NCBI GenBank assembly: GCA_937958785.1
Contig: CALGMY010000182.1
Location: 1 to 16,995 of the forward strand
Length of the DNA stretch: 16,995 bases
Origin: an uncultured Gammaproteobacteria bacterium
GTDB taxonomy: Bacteria > Pseudomonadota > Gammaproteobacteria > Steroidobacterales > GCA-2729495
Direction of reading: 5' to 3'
Shown: piece after piece, positions 8,304 to 16,668 of the stretch
Layout of the letters: the number at the start of each line of letters is the position of its first letter
Position numbering within the stretch: the stretch's first letter is position 1
Program-made: the position numbers and the translations under genes
The notes under the pieces: generated by a model
What the model was told of the DNA's origin: nothing
The model's database searches: none
Seen by the model: the letters and a program-made list of their open reading frames with translations, nothing else

Positions 8304-8561
8304 CTATTGGCCGAGCTGTTGCCAGTCGATGGACTCCTCTTCGAGCAGCAGGGGGATGCCGTCGCGAACCGGGTAGACCAGGCGGCCATCCCGGGTGACG
8401 AGGGCTTCGGCAAGGGGGCCTGCCACGGGCAGGGCGGAACGGTTGCGGAGCTGCCCCACGCCGATCGCGGTGTTGAGGCGCAGGAGCCGGTCCGTGTCCA
8501 GCAGCTGCAAGGGCAGCTTGGTCACGGGGCAGCAGACGATGTCCAGCAGTCTCTTGTCCAT
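8304..8561 (-). CDS. Trm112-like (YcaR/UPF0434) small protein
   Basis: This 85-aa protein has the family opening MDKRLLDIVCCPVTKLPLQL and ends with the conserved LVYPVRDGIPLLLEEESIDW. Trm112-like proteins in eukaryotes and archaea activate methyltransferases; the role of the bacterial YcaR-type protein is not settled. The family often carries a CPxC zinc half-site. Here the sequence is CCPVTK with no second CxxC, so zinc binding looks lost or altered. About 20 residues between the N-terminal block and the C-terminal block (LNTAIGVGQLRNRSALPVAG) make it longer than E. coli YcaR (about 60 aa). It lies between yidD and holA, not in the lpxK-kdsB locus. The start is ATG at 8561. Confidence 0.85.
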   Translation of the reverse strand: MDKRLLDIVCCPVTKLPLQLLDTDRLLRLNTAIGVGQLRNRSALPVAGPLAEALVTRDGRLVYPVRDGIPLLLEEESIDWQQLGQ

Positions 8562-8574
8562 CCCGATGGCCGGG

Positions 8575-8580
8575 AATATA
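8575..8580 (-). promoter_or_regulatory. Possible -10 element upstream of the Trm112-like gene
   Basis: TATATT (8580-8575, minus strand, five of six matches to TATAAT) lies 13 bp before the ATG in the 36-bp gap after yidD. A partial -35 (CTGACG, 8601-8596) sits 15 bp upstream and overlaps the yidD stop. The short leader and weak -35 make this uncertain. Confidence 0.25.
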
Positions 8581-8597
8581 GCAGGGATTGGCGACCG

Positions 8598-8882
8598 TCA
8601 GTCGCGACCCCACCACACATAATCCGCCGGCACCGGATCCGCGCCACCGCCGCCGCCGAGGACCCTGACCGGGTGGCAGCGGGCGATGCGGCGCAGGCCG
8701 AGCCAGCCACCGCGCAGGAGCCCGAAGCGGGCAATGGCCGCGGTGGCGTAGGCGGAGCAGGTGGGCTCGTAGCGGCAGCTGCGGCCCAGCCAGGGCGACA
8801 GCGCGAGCTGGTAGCCGCGGATGAGGCCGATGGCGGCCCGGGCTGGCAGCCCGGGCGGCGCAGGTCCCGGCGGCGGGTTCAT
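8598..8882 (-). CDS. yidD: Membrane protein insertion efficiency factor YidD
   Basis: The 94-aa product shows the complete YidD/DUF37 pattern: IGLIRGYQLALSPWLGRSCR, YEPTCSAYATAAIARFG, GWLGLRRIARCHP and GGGGADPVP. The three conserved cysteines are C36, C42 and C69. YidD is a small membrane-associated protein that aids YidC/Sec insertion of inner-membrane proteins. It is normally found in rpmH-rnpA-yidD-yidC near the replication origin; here it follows sufE, with its ATG at 8882 overlapping the sufE TGA (ATGA). The N-terminus is rich in Pro, Gly and Ala. No rpmH, rnpA or yidC is seen nearby. Confidence 0.94.
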   Translation of the reverse strand: MNPPPGPAPPGLPARAAIGLIRGYQLALSPWLGRSCRYEPTCSAYATAAIARFGLLRGGWLGLRRIARCHPVRVLGGGGGADPVPADYVWWGRD

Positions 8883-9304
8883 GCGGGGACGCAGGCCGCG
8901 GCGGCACTGCGGATTGCCCCGAGCATCGCGTGGAGCCCGTTGCTGCGGGTGGGACTGAGGTGCTGGTCGAGGCCGATGGCGGCGATGAAGCCGGGGGTGG
9001 ACGCGGCGATCTCCCGGCAGGGCCGGCCGCTGTAGATGCGCATCAGGATGGCGATGAGGCCGGACACGATGGCGGAATCGCTGACCGCCTGGAACTCGAG
9101 ACGATCGCCCGCCGGGCGGGTGACCAGCCACACCTGGGACTGGCAACCCTTGATCTTGCGGTCCTCGGTCTTCTCGGCCTCCGGGAAGGGCGGCAGCTGG
9201 CGACCCAGGTCGATGATGTACTGGTAGCGGTCCTGCCAGTTGTCGAACAGGGCGAACTCCTCGATGAGCTCGCGTTCCGCGTCGGCAATGGAGGCAGCGT
9301 CCAT
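8879..9304 (-). CDS. sufE: Cysteine desulfuration protein SufE
   Basis: SufE (141 aa; 138 in E. coli) accepts persulfide sulfur from the cysteine desulfurase SufS and passes it on for Fe-S cluster assembly. The active-site cysteine is C54 in IKGCQSQVW, preceded by the standard DRYQYIIDLGRQLPPFP and followed by FQAVSDSAIVSGLIAILMRI and the LSPTRSNGLHAML end. The same fold includes CsdE; context cannot decide between them because no sufS or csdA is in the window. The ATG at 9304 is two bases after the cysS stop, and the stop overlaps the yidD start. Confidence 0.93.
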   Translation of the reverse strand: MDAASIADAERELIEEFALFDNWQDRYQYIIDLGRQLPPFPEAEKTEDRKIKGCQSQVWLVTRPAGDRLEFQAVSDSAIVSGLIAILMRIYSGRPCREIAASTPGFIAAIGLDQHLSPTRSNGLHAMLGAIRSAAAACVPA

Positions 9305-9306
9305 GG

Positions 9307-10677
9307 TCAGCTGCCGGCGCGCTGCCAGCGCGTGCCCTCGGGCCCGTCCAGGATGACGATGCCCTGGGCGACCAGCTGGTCCCGGATCCGGTCGGCGGTG
9401 GCGAAGTCCCGGTTGCGCCGCGCGTCCAGGCGCTCGGCGAGCAGGGCCTCGACGGCTTCCGCGGTCGGTCCGTCCGGGACCTCGGCCCCGCGCAGCCAGG
9501 CTTCCGGGTCCGCGGTGAGCAGCCCGAGCAGGCCACCGCTGGCGCGCAGGCGGGCCGCCAGGTCCGCGCGGGTGCGCGGCTCCTGGCAACGGTTCAGGTC
9601 CCGGGCGAGGTCGAAGAGCACCGCCAGCGCCTTCGGGGTATTGAGGTCGTCGTCCAAGGCGGCGAGGAACTCCGGATCCGGGTCGCCGGTGCCGGCCGGT
9701 GCGCCGCGCAACGCCCCGTAGAGGCGGTCGAGCTTGCGCCGGGCCTCGGGCAGGACGTCGGGGGTCCAGTCCAGGGGTTGCCGGTAGTGGGCGGAGAGCA
9801 GCGCCAGCCGGATGGCCTCGCCCGGCGCCTGCTTCAGCAGGTCCCGGACCAGCAGCACGTTGCCGAGCGACTTGGACATCTTCGTGTGGTCCACGTTGAC
9901 GAAGCCGTTGTGCAGCCAGTAGCGCACGAAGAGCTGGCCACCGTGGGCACAGGTGCTCTGGGCCACCTCGTTCTCGTGGTGGGGGAAGATGAGGTCGTTG
10001 CCACCGCCGTGGATGTCGATGGTGGGTCCGAGGTGCTCGGCGATCATCGCCGAACACTCGATGTGCCACCCGGGGCGACCCCGGCCCCAGGGACTGTCCC
10101 AGCCCGGCAGCTCCGGCGTCGAGGGCTTCCACAGGACGAAATCGCCCGCATCCTCCTTGTAGGGCGCCACTTCCACCCGTGCCCCGGCGAGGAGCTCGCG
10201 CCGGTCCCGCCCGGAGAGGGCACCATAGGCCGGGAAGGACTTCACCCGGAAGAGCACGTGGCCTTCCGCGGCGTAGGCGTGCCCGCCGGCGACGAGCCGC
10301 TCGACCATGGCGATGATCCCGGGGACGTGGTCCGTGGCATGGGGCGCCAGGTCGGGGGGGGCCACGCCGAGCGCGGCCATGTCCTCGAGGTACACGCCCT
10401 CGAAGCGCCGGGTGATGTCGCCGATGGGCACCCCCTGCTCGGCGGCGGCCCGGTTGATCTTGTCGTCGATGTCGGTGATGTTGCGGGCGTAGGTCAGCCG
10501 GTAGCGGGTCCGCAGCAGGCGGGCCAGCACGTCGAAGACGACGGCCGGCCGGGCGTTGCCGATGTGGGGAAAGCTGTAGACCGTGGGCCCGCAGACGTAC
10601 AGGGTCACCCGGCCCTCCTCGAGCGGAACGAAGGGCTCCTTCCGGCGGGTTCGGGTGTTGTAGAGCGTCAGGGACAT
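9307..10677 (-). CDS. cysS: Cysteinyl-tRNA synthetase
   Basis: This 456-aa class I aminoacyl-tRNA synthetase attaches cysteine to tRNA-Cys. Visible features are LYVCGPTVYSFPHIGNARP, with the first zinc ligand C29 and the HIGN signature at 38-41; the other likely zinc ligands C208 (WHIECSAM), H233 and E237 (FPHHENE); and KMSKS at 266-270. The C-terminal anticodon-binding part is present (LDDDLNTPKALAVLFDLARD and LLAERLDARRNRDFATADRI). Length is close to the E. coli enzyme (461). The ATG at 10677 has no Shine-Dalgarno sequence; its upstream bases are C-rich. It faces hisI across 41 bp and begins the minus-strand run that ends with yhdP. Confidence 0.98.
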   Translation of the reverse strand: MSLTLYNTRTRRKEPFVPLEEGRVTLYVCGPTVYSFPHIGNARPAVVFDVLARLLRTRYRLTYARNITDIDDKINRAAAEQGVPIGDITRRFEGVYLEDMAALGVAPPDLAPHATDHVPGIIAMVERLVAGGHAYAAEGHVLFRVKSFPAYGALSGRDRRELLAGARVEVAPYKEDAGDFVLWKPSTPELPGWDSPWGRGRPGWHIECSAMIAEHLGPTIDIHGGGNDLIFPHHENEVAQSTCAHGGQLFVRYWLHNGFVNVDHTKMSKSLGNVLLVRDLLKQAPGEAIRLALLSAHYRQPLDWTPDVLPEARRKLDRLYGALRGAPAGTGDPDPEFLAALDDDLNTPKALAVLFDLARDLNRCQEPRTRADLAARLRASGGLLGLLTADPEAWLRGAEVPDGPTAEAVEALLAERLDARRNRDFATADRIRDQLVAQGIVILDGPEGTRWQRAGS

Positions 10678-10703
10678 GGGCGAGCGGGGATAGTGCGGAA
10701 CGC

Positions 10704-10710
10704 TATAATA
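10704..10710. promoter_or_regulatory. Divergent -10 region between cysS and hisI
   Basis: The 41-bp gap holds a perfect plus-strand TATAAT (10704-10709). On the minus strand it overlaps TATTAT (10710-10705, five of six matches). The plus hexamer ends nine bases before the hisI ATG; the minus one lies about 27 bases before the cysS ATG. A good -35 is not evident for either direction. It is the clearest AT-rich island in the window and is placed correctly for a shared bidirectional promoter. Confidence 0.6.
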
Positions 10711-10718
10711 CCGCCCCC

Positions 10719-11203
<485 letters not shown>

Positions 11204-11207
<4 letters not shown>

Positions 11208-11249
11208 GAGCGGCTTCAGCCGCGACCGGCGACCGGCGGACGCCCCTAC
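11204..11249. repeat. REP-like palindrome at the hisI/mtgA convergence
   Basis: The 46 bases begin GTAGGAGCGGCTTCAGCCGC and end CCTAC. The first part contains the hairpin GCGGC-TTCA-GCCGC (11211-11224 region), typical of REP elements ending in GTAGGAG in pseudomonads and Xanthomonadales. GTAGG and CCTAC at the outer edges are also inverted. It carries the TAG of hisI (11205-11207) on the plus strand and the TAG of mtgA (11248-11246) on the minus strand. Possible roles are a bidirectional transcription end or mRNA 3' protection. There is no T-tract. Confidence 0.7.
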
Positions 11250-11977
11250 CACCTCCCCGCCGCTGCCACCTCGTCGCGCAGGTTCCGGGCCTGCCGCCGG
11301 ATCCAGTCCTGGCGCCGGACCGTATAACGGGAGGGATTGCCGGCATCGAACAGCCGGGGATTCGGCAGCACCGCAGCCAGCCGGGCCGCCTCGTAGTCGT
11401 TGAGGGCCGCCGCCGGCTTGCGGAAGAAGCGCTGCCCGGCTGCCTCGACGCCGAACACATCCGGACCGAACTGGGCGATGTTCAGGTAGATCTCGAGGAT
11501 CCGCTCCTTGGGCCAGAGCAGCTCCAGCCAGATCGTGAACCAGGCCTCGAGGCCCTTGCGGAGCCAGCTGCGCGCGGGCCAGAGCCACAGGTTCTTTGCC
11601 ACCTGCTGGCTGATGGTGGACGCCCCCCGGACCGGCCGGCCCGGCGCATTCCGCTGCCAGACCTTGCGGATCGACTCGAGGTCGAAGCCCCGGTGAGCGA
11701 AGAACTTCTGGTCCTCCGCCGCGAGGACGGACAGGGCCGCATGCCGGCTGATCGCCGTCCGGGGCACCCAGTCGTAGTGGACCTCCGCAGCCAGGGACCG
11801 CTGCGCCAGCCAGTTCTGCACCATGAAACTCGAGGTCAGTGGTGGCAGCCAGCGCAACGGGAGCACGAGCAGGACGGTGAGCGCCACCCAGCCGGCCATC
11901 GCCAGCAGGGCGAGCCGTCCGAGGCGCCGGAGGGGCGTGCGCCGGGTCCCAGCCACCACCGCCCGCCGCCGGTTCAA
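11246..11977 (-). CDS. mtgA: Monofunctional peptidoglycan glycosyltransferase MtgA
   Basis: The 243-aa product is a GT51 enzyme that polymerises lipid II into glycan strands at the inner membrane. A membrane anchor spans about residues 20-42. The GT51 motifs follow in order: AAEDQKFFAHRGFD with catalytic E88, RGASTISQQVAKNLWL, RKGLEAW, KERILEIYLNIAQFG and FGVEAAGQRFFRK. There is no transpeptidase domain, so it is the monofunctional form. The best start is TTG at 11977, which overlaps the lptE stop (TTGA); no strong ribosome site supports it, and GTG codons a few residues in (residues 7-8) are alternatives. It follows lptE where holA is normally found. Its TAG stop sits in the REP-like edge. 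Confidence 0.94.
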   Translation of the reverse strand: MNRRRAVVAGTRRTPLRRLGRLALLAMAGWVALTVLLVLPLRWLPPLTSSFMVQNWLAQRSLAAEVHYDWVPRTAISRHAALSVLAAEDQKFFAHRGFDLESIRKVWQRNAPGRPVRGASTISQQVAKNLWLWPARSWLRKGLEAWFTIWLELLWPKERILEIYLNIAQFGPDVFGVEAAGQRFFRKPAAALNDYEAARLAAVLPNPRLFDAGNPSRYTVRRQDWIRRQARNLRDEVAAAGRW

Positions 11978-12486
11978 TGCACGGCCGAGAGCCGGCGCGT
12001 GATGAGTCCCACCAGGTCCCGGGCGATGGCCTCGCGGATCACGTCCTCCTCCTCCGCCTTGCCGAGGACCCGGGTCTCGTCGAACGCAAAGTCCCGGGTG
12101 AGGGCCAGCTGCTCGGGCGGGAGGACCCGCTCGCCATCCACGTCCACCGCGAAGCGGACCCGGTAGTACACCTCGTATTCGGCCGGGACGTTGCGCGCCG
12201 TGACCGAGAGCAGGCGGCGCCCCGGGTCATCATCGAGGATGCGGATGACGGTGCGGGCCGCCGACGGGTCGTCGGTCAGCTGGATGTCGCTCCGGCGCAG
12301 GACCGCGACCAGCTCCCGGTAGAACGGGCTGTAGCGGTCTTCGGCGGCAACGTGGGTGACGGCCATCTGGGGCGGGAAGGCGGGGGCACCCCGGAACTGG
12401 AAGCCGCAACCCCCGAGCAGTGCGAGCACTGCGAGCAGCGGCCCGGGCCGGGCGGCCCGCCAGGCGCGGCCCTCAGACCACGACAT
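11974..12486 (-). CDS. lptE: LPS-assembly lipoprotein LptE
   Basis: LptE plugs the LptD barrel in the outer membrane and helps place lipopolysaccharide on the cell surface. The 170-aa product has a lipoprotein signal: a positive N-region, the hydrophobic PLLAVLALLGG, and a lipobox ending at C27 (LGGC). Glycine at +2 fits outer-membrane sorting. The mature start CGFQFRG is typical of LptE, followed by AEYEVYYRVRFAVDV and a C-terminal helix (EEEDVIREAIARDLVGLITR). Sequence similarity in this family is low, so the call also rests on its place directly after leuS. The ATG at 12486 overlaps the leuS end by 14 bases. Confidence 0.92.
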   Translation of the reverse strand: MSWSEGRAWRAARPGPLLAVLALLGGCGFQFRGAPAFPPQMAVTHVAAEDRYSPFYRELVAVLRRSDIQLTDDPSAARTVIRILDDDPGRRLLSVTARNVPAEYEVYYRVRFAVDVDGERVLPPEQLALTRDFAFDETRVLGKAEEEDVIREAIARDLVGLITRRLSAVH

Positions 12487-15103
12487 TCACGAGCTTCCCC
12501 GGCACGACGATCACCTTGCGCACGCTCTGGCCGGCCACGAAGCGCTGCACGTTGTCGTCGGCCAGCGCAGCAGCCCGGACGTCGGACTCGGACGCCGTGG
12601 CGGCGACGGTCACCCGTCCTCGCACCTTGCCGTTCACCTGTACCACGATCTCGCGGGTGTCGGCCTCCAGGGCAGCCGGGTCCGGTGCAGGCCAGGGCTG
12701 GTCGATCACCGCCCCCGCATGGCCCAGCACGTTCCACAACCGGTGGCAGATGTGCGGCACGATGGGCGAGAGCATCAGCACCATCAGGTCCAGGGCCTCC
12801 TGGATCACCGCCCGGTCCGCCGGGGTGGAGACTTCGGCCCGGTTGACGGCGTTCAGCAACTCCATGACGGCGGCGATCGCAGTGTTGAACGTGCGGCGCC
12901 GGCCGATGTCGTCCCCGACCTTGGCGAGGGTCTGGTGCACCTGCCGGCGCAGGTCCTTGCGGGCACCGGTCAGCTCAACCCCGGTGACCGGCGGCGCCGG
13001 TCCGCCGGCGACATGCACGTGCACCGCCCGCCAGACCCGCTTGAGGAACCGGGATGCACCCTGCACACCCTCGTCGGACCACTCGAGTGTCTGCTCCGGC
13101 GGGGCCGTGAACATGGTAAAGAGCCGCGCCGTGTCGGCGCCGAGGGTATCGACCAGCAGCTGGGGGTCCACGCCATTGTTCTTGGACTTGGACATGGTGC
13201 CCATGCCACCCGACTCGACCGGCTGCCCGTCGGCGACGAGCACTGTCACCCGGCCACCGGCGCCATCGTCCCGCTCTGCCACCTCGGTCGGGTTGAAGTA
13301 GGCGATGCGGCCCGCCGCGGTCTTCCGGAAGTAGATGCCGTTCAGCACCATGCCCTGGGTGAGCAGGCGGGCGAAGGGCTCGTCGAGCGCCACGAGGCCG
13401 AGGTCCCGCATCACCCGCGTCCAGAAGCGCGAGTACAGGAGGTGAAGGATGGCGTGCTCGATGCCGCCGATGTACTGGTCGACGGGCAGCCAGTATTTCA
13501 CCCGCTCGTCCACCATGGCGCGCGCGTTATCGGCGCAGGCGTAGCGCAGGAAGTACCAGGACGAATCCACGAAGGTGTCCATGGTGTCCGTCTCGCGGCG
13601 GGCGGGCTGGCCGCACTTCGGGCACGTGCAGGCGAGGAAGTCCTCGCGCTTGCGCAGCGGGTTGCCGCTGCCGTCGGGCACGCAGTCCTCAGGCAGCACC
13701 ACGGGCAGCTGGTCGTCCGGCACCGGCACGGCACCGCAGGCGGCGCAGTGGATGATCGGGATCGGCGTGCCCCAGTAGCGCTGCCTGGAAATACCCCAGT
13801 CCCGAAGGCGGAACTGCACGCGCTTGCGGCCGAGGCCCTTCTTCGCGAGTGCACCGGCGATGGCGTCCACCGCAGCCTGAAAGCCAAGTCCATTGAACTC
13901 GCCGGAGTTCACCGTGGTGCCGTACTCGGCATAGGCGGGCTGCCAGGGCGCGACGGTGTCCTCGTAGGCACCCGTGTCCGAGCGAATGACGCAGCGGACG
14001 GGCAGGTGGTACTTGCCCGCGAACTCGAAATCCCGCTCGTCGTGGGCCGGCACGGCCATCACCGCGCCCTCGCCGTAGCCCATCAGCACGTAGTTGGCGA
14101 CCCATACGGGAAGTTCCGCGCCAGTCAGGGGGTGGAGCACCGTGAGTCCAGTCGGCATGCCGCGCTTCTCCGCGGTGGCGACGTCGGCCTCCATCACGCT
14201 GCCCTGCTGGCACTCCTCCACGAAGGCAGCAAGGGCCCGGTTGTCCCGGGCGGCCGCCGCGGCCAGCGGGTGCTCGGCGGCGACTGCGCAATACGTGGCG
14301 CCGAGCAGGGTATCAGCGCGCGTGGTGAACACCTTGAGCGCGCCGTCGGCTCCGGTCGAAGCCTGCGCCGAAGCGGCATAAGGGAACGAGATCTCGACGC
14401 CCTCGCTCCTGCCGATCCAGTTGGCCTGCATGAGGCGTACCCGCTCCGGCCACTCACCGAGGGTGTCGAGGGCCTCGAGCAGCTGGTCGGCATAGGCCGT
14501 GATCCGCATGTAGTACATGGGGATCTCGCGCTTCTCGACCACGGCACCGGTGCGCCAGCCCCGGCCGTCAATGACCTGCTCGTTGGCGAGCACGGTCTGG
14601 TCGACGGGATCCCAGTTCACCGTGCCGGTGGTCTGGTATACGAGGCCCTTTTCGAGCAGCCGGAGGAAGAGCCACTGGTTCCACCGGTAGTACTCCGGCT
14701 GGCAGGTGGCAAGTTCCCGGCTCCAGTCGATGCCGAAGCCGAGGGACTGGAGCTGCCGGCGCATGTAGGCGATGTTGTCCCAGGTCCAGGCGGCGGGCGC
14801 GACGCCCTTCGCCATGGCGGCGTTCTCCGCGGGCAGGCCGAAGGCGTCCCAGCCCATCGGCTGCAGCACGTTACGGCCCAGCATCCGCTGGTGGCGGGCG
14901 ATCACGTCGCCGATGGTGTAGTTGCGCACGTGGCCCATGTGCAGCCGCCCGCTCGGGTACGGGAACATGGACAGGCAGTAGAACTTCTCCCGGGAAGAAT
15001 CCTCGCGGGCCCGGAAGGTCCCGTGGTCGGCCCACCACTGCTGGGCCTCGGCCTCGACGGACTGGGGATCGTAGTCGGGAAGGTTGTGGATCTGGTCGTT
15101 CAC
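12473..15103 (-). CDS. leuS: Leucyl-tRNA synthetase
   Basis: This 876-aa class I synthetase charges tRNA-Leu (E. coli enzyme 860 aa). Visible features are FPYPSGRLHMGHVRNYTIGD with HMGH at 55-58; the CP1 editing domain with TTRADT (260-265) and the conserved aspartate in VPAHDERDFEFA; two CxxC pairs (CAAC at 453-456, CPKC at 494-497); and TMSKSKNNGVDP at 636-647. The C-terminal VQVNGKVRGRVTV is conserved. The first lysine of KMSKS is threonine (T636); the key second lysine K639 is kept. The start is GTG at 15103, directly abutting the lnt TAA, without a visible Shine-Dalgarno. Confidence 0.98.
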   Translation of the reverse strand: MNDQIHNLPDYDPQSVEAEAQQWWADHGTFRAREDSSREKFYCLSMFPYPSGRLHMGHVRNYTIGDVIARHQRMLGRNVLQPMGWDAFGLPAENAAMAKGVAPAAWTWDNIAYMRRQLQSLGFGIDWSRELATCQPEYYRWNQWLFLRLLEKGLVYQTTGTVNWDPVDQTVLANEQVIDGRGWRTGAVVEKREIPMYYMRITAYADQLLEALDTLGEWPERVRLMQANWIGRSEGVEISFPYAASAQASTGADGALKVFTTRADTLLGATYCAVAAEHPLAAAAARDNRALAAFVEECQQGSVMEADVATAEKRGMPTGLTVLHPLTGAELPVWVANYVLMGYGEGAVMAVPAHDERDFEFAGKYHLPVRCVIRSDTGAYEDTVAPWQPAYAEYGTTVNSGEFNGLGFQAAVDAIAGALAKKGLGRKRVQFRLRDWGISRQRYWGTPIPIIHCAACGAVPVPDDQLPVVLPEDCVPDGSGNPLRKREDFLACTCPKCGQPARRETDTMDTFVDSSWYFLRYACADNARAMVDERVKYWLPVDQYIGGIEHAILHLLYSRFWTRVMRDLGLVALDEPFARLLTQGMVLNGIYFRKTAAGRIAYFNPTEVAERDDGAGGRVTVLVADGQPVESGGMGTMSKSKNNGVDPQLLVDTLGADTARLFTMFTAPPEQTLEWSDEGVQGASRFLKRVWRAVHVHVAGGPAPPVTGVELTGARKDLRRQVHQTLAKVGDDIGRRRTFNTAIAAVMELLNAVNRAEVSTPADRAVIQEALDLMVLMLSPIVPHICHRLWNVLGHAGAVIDQPWPAPDPAALEADTREIVVQVNGKVRGRVTVAATASESDVRAAALADDNVQRFVAGQSVRKVIVVPGKLVNVVV

Positions 15104-16624
15104 TTACAGGGTCGCCGGCGGCGGGCTGTGGGCAGAGGGGCGCAAGGATACAACGGCAGCGCCGGCCAGCAGCAGCGCGCACACGGCGAGCACGGGCCAG
15201 TTGCCGAACCGCACCCACGGCGTGGCACCCCGCCTGGGCTGCGCGGCAGCCGACACGACCACGGCCTGGAACTGCTCGCCCCGGGCCACGATCCGGCCCC
15301 GGTCGTCGATCACGGCCGTGATCCCGGTGTTCGTACTCCGCAGCATGTATCGTCCCGCCTCCAGCGCCCGGAAGCGGGCCATCTGCAGGTGCTGGTGGGG
15401 GGCGATGGAGTCACCGAACCAGCCGTCGTTGCTGACGTTGACCAGCAACCCGGACTCCGGGAGGAAATCCCGCAGCTCCTCCCCGAACACGTCCTCGTAA
15501 CAGATGCTCGGTGCCAGCGGCACTCCGCCGGCCAGGAGGGGGCGCTGGCCATCCAGGCCGGGGGTGATGTCCGTGTAGGGCAGGTTCATCAGGCGGAGCA
15601 CGTTGCGGACGAAATCCGGCACCGGAAAATACTCGCCGAAGGGCACCAGGTGCCGCTTGTGGTACACGCCAGTGCCGTCGCCGAAGGTGAGCAGCGAGTT
15701 GCGGAACTCCCCGGTGCCGAAGTCGAACGTGAGGATGCCGAGGATCAGCGCCTGATCCCGGGCCTGCATGAGTTCGGCGAGCGCCCGCAGGTAATCCTCC
15801 TCCTCGTGGGCCAGCGCCGGGATCGCCGCCTCGGGCCAGACGATGAGGCGGGGTTCCGTGAGGCCTACCGTGAGGTCCTGGAACAACGCCTTGGTCGTCT
15901 CGAGCTCCTCCAGGAGCCACTTGCGGTCCTGGGCGATGCCACCCTGGACCAGGGCGACCGGCACGGGCTCGCCCTCCGGTACCGTCCAGTCGCGGCCGCC
16001 GACCAGGGCGGCGCCGAGGCCGGCCGCACCGAGGACGGCGAGGCCTCCGAGGCGCAGGCGGCCCTGGCCGCTCACCAGCAGCGCTACTGCCCCCGCGACC
16101 AGCGCCACCACCAGGGACACGCCGTGCACGCCGGCCAGCGGGGCGAAGGCACCCAGGGGACCGTCGATCTGGCCGTAACCGAGGCTGAGCCAGGGAAAGC
16201 CGCTGAGCAGGAAGCCCCTGGCCCACTCGACCCCCACGAAGGTGGCGGGCAGGACCGCCAGCAGTTGCCACCCCCGATGGGGTACGGCGACCAGCGTGGT
16301 CAGGGCGCCCCATGCGGCGAGGTAAAGCGCCATGATGAGGATCAGCGCGGCACAGAGCGCGATCGCGATGGGGGGTGCGACGCCGCCCACGTCGTGGATG
16401 CTGTTGTAGAGCCAGTAGGTGCCGGTCGCGAAGCTGCCGGCCCCGAACCAGAAACCCCGCAAGGCGCGCTCCCGGGCGGACGCCCCGTCCACCAGCAGGA
16501 ACAGCAGCGCGAGCAGCAGCGGCGCGAGCCACCAGTACCCGAAGGGCGCGAAGGCGAGGGTCAGCGCGGCGCCGGCGACCGCGGCCACCGGTCGCCCGCG
16601 GGCCGAAAGCAGGCGGACGACCAA
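15104..16624 (-). CDS. lnt: Apolipoprotein N-acyltransferase Lnt
   Basis: Lnt adds the third acyl chain to lipoproteins in the inner membrane, the step needed before Lol-dependent sorting. At 506 aa it matches E. coli (512). The N-terminal half has several membrane segments (for example residues 13-46 and 84-115, and about 165-185), followed by a nitrilase-type domain with the catalytic triad E265 (VWPEAAIPA), K323 (HKRHLVPFGEYFPV) and C375 (SICYEDVFGE). A C-terminal membrane segment lies at about 475-495. The start is TTG at 16624, with a weak TAGG about seven bases upstream; GTG at residue 13 is an alternative that would cut into the first membrane segment. It lies 42 bp after corC, as in E. 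coli. Confidence 0.96.
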   Translation of the reverse strand: MVVRLLSARGRPVAAVAGAALTLAFAPFGYWWLAPLLLALLFLLVDGASARERALRGFWFGAGSFATGTYWLYNSIHDVGGVAPPIAIALCAALILIMALYLAAWGALTTLVAVPHRGWQLLAVLPATFVGVEWARGFLLSGFPWLSLGYGQIDGPLGAFAPLAGVHGVSLVVALVAGAVALLVSGQGRLRLGGLAVLGAAGLGAALVGGRDWTVPEGEPVPVALVQGGIAQDRKWLLEELETTKALFQDLTVGLTEPRLIVWPEAAIPALAHEEEDYLRALAELMQARDQALILGILTFDFGTGEFRNSLLTFGDGTGVYHKRHLVPFGEYFPVPDFVRNVLRLMNLPYTDITPGLDGQRPLLAGGVPLAPSICYEDVFGEELRDFLPESGLLVNVSNDGWFGDSIAPHQHLQMARFRALEAGRYMLRSTNTGITAVIDDRGRIVARGEQFQAVVVSAAAQPRRGATPWVRFGNWPVLAVCALLLAGAAVVSLRPSAHSPPPATL

Positions 16625-16655
16625 GCGATGCCTACCGGCCGGCGCTGGGCGCGAC

Positions 16656-16668
16656 GACCGGCCCGGTC
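16656..16668. repeat. Small inverted repeat after corC
   Basis: GACCGGCCCGGTC has 6-bp arms around one base, overlaps the corC stop codon and lies 31 bp before the lnt start. It could fold as a small RNA hairpin in the corC-lnt message. There is no T-tract. Chance is possible in DNA this GC-rich. Confidence 0.25.

Noticed and set aside
8558..8569. CCATCCCGATGG palindrome overlapping the start of the Trm112-like gene
   Set aside because: Arms are only 5 bp with a two-base centre, too small to claim an operator or hairpin.
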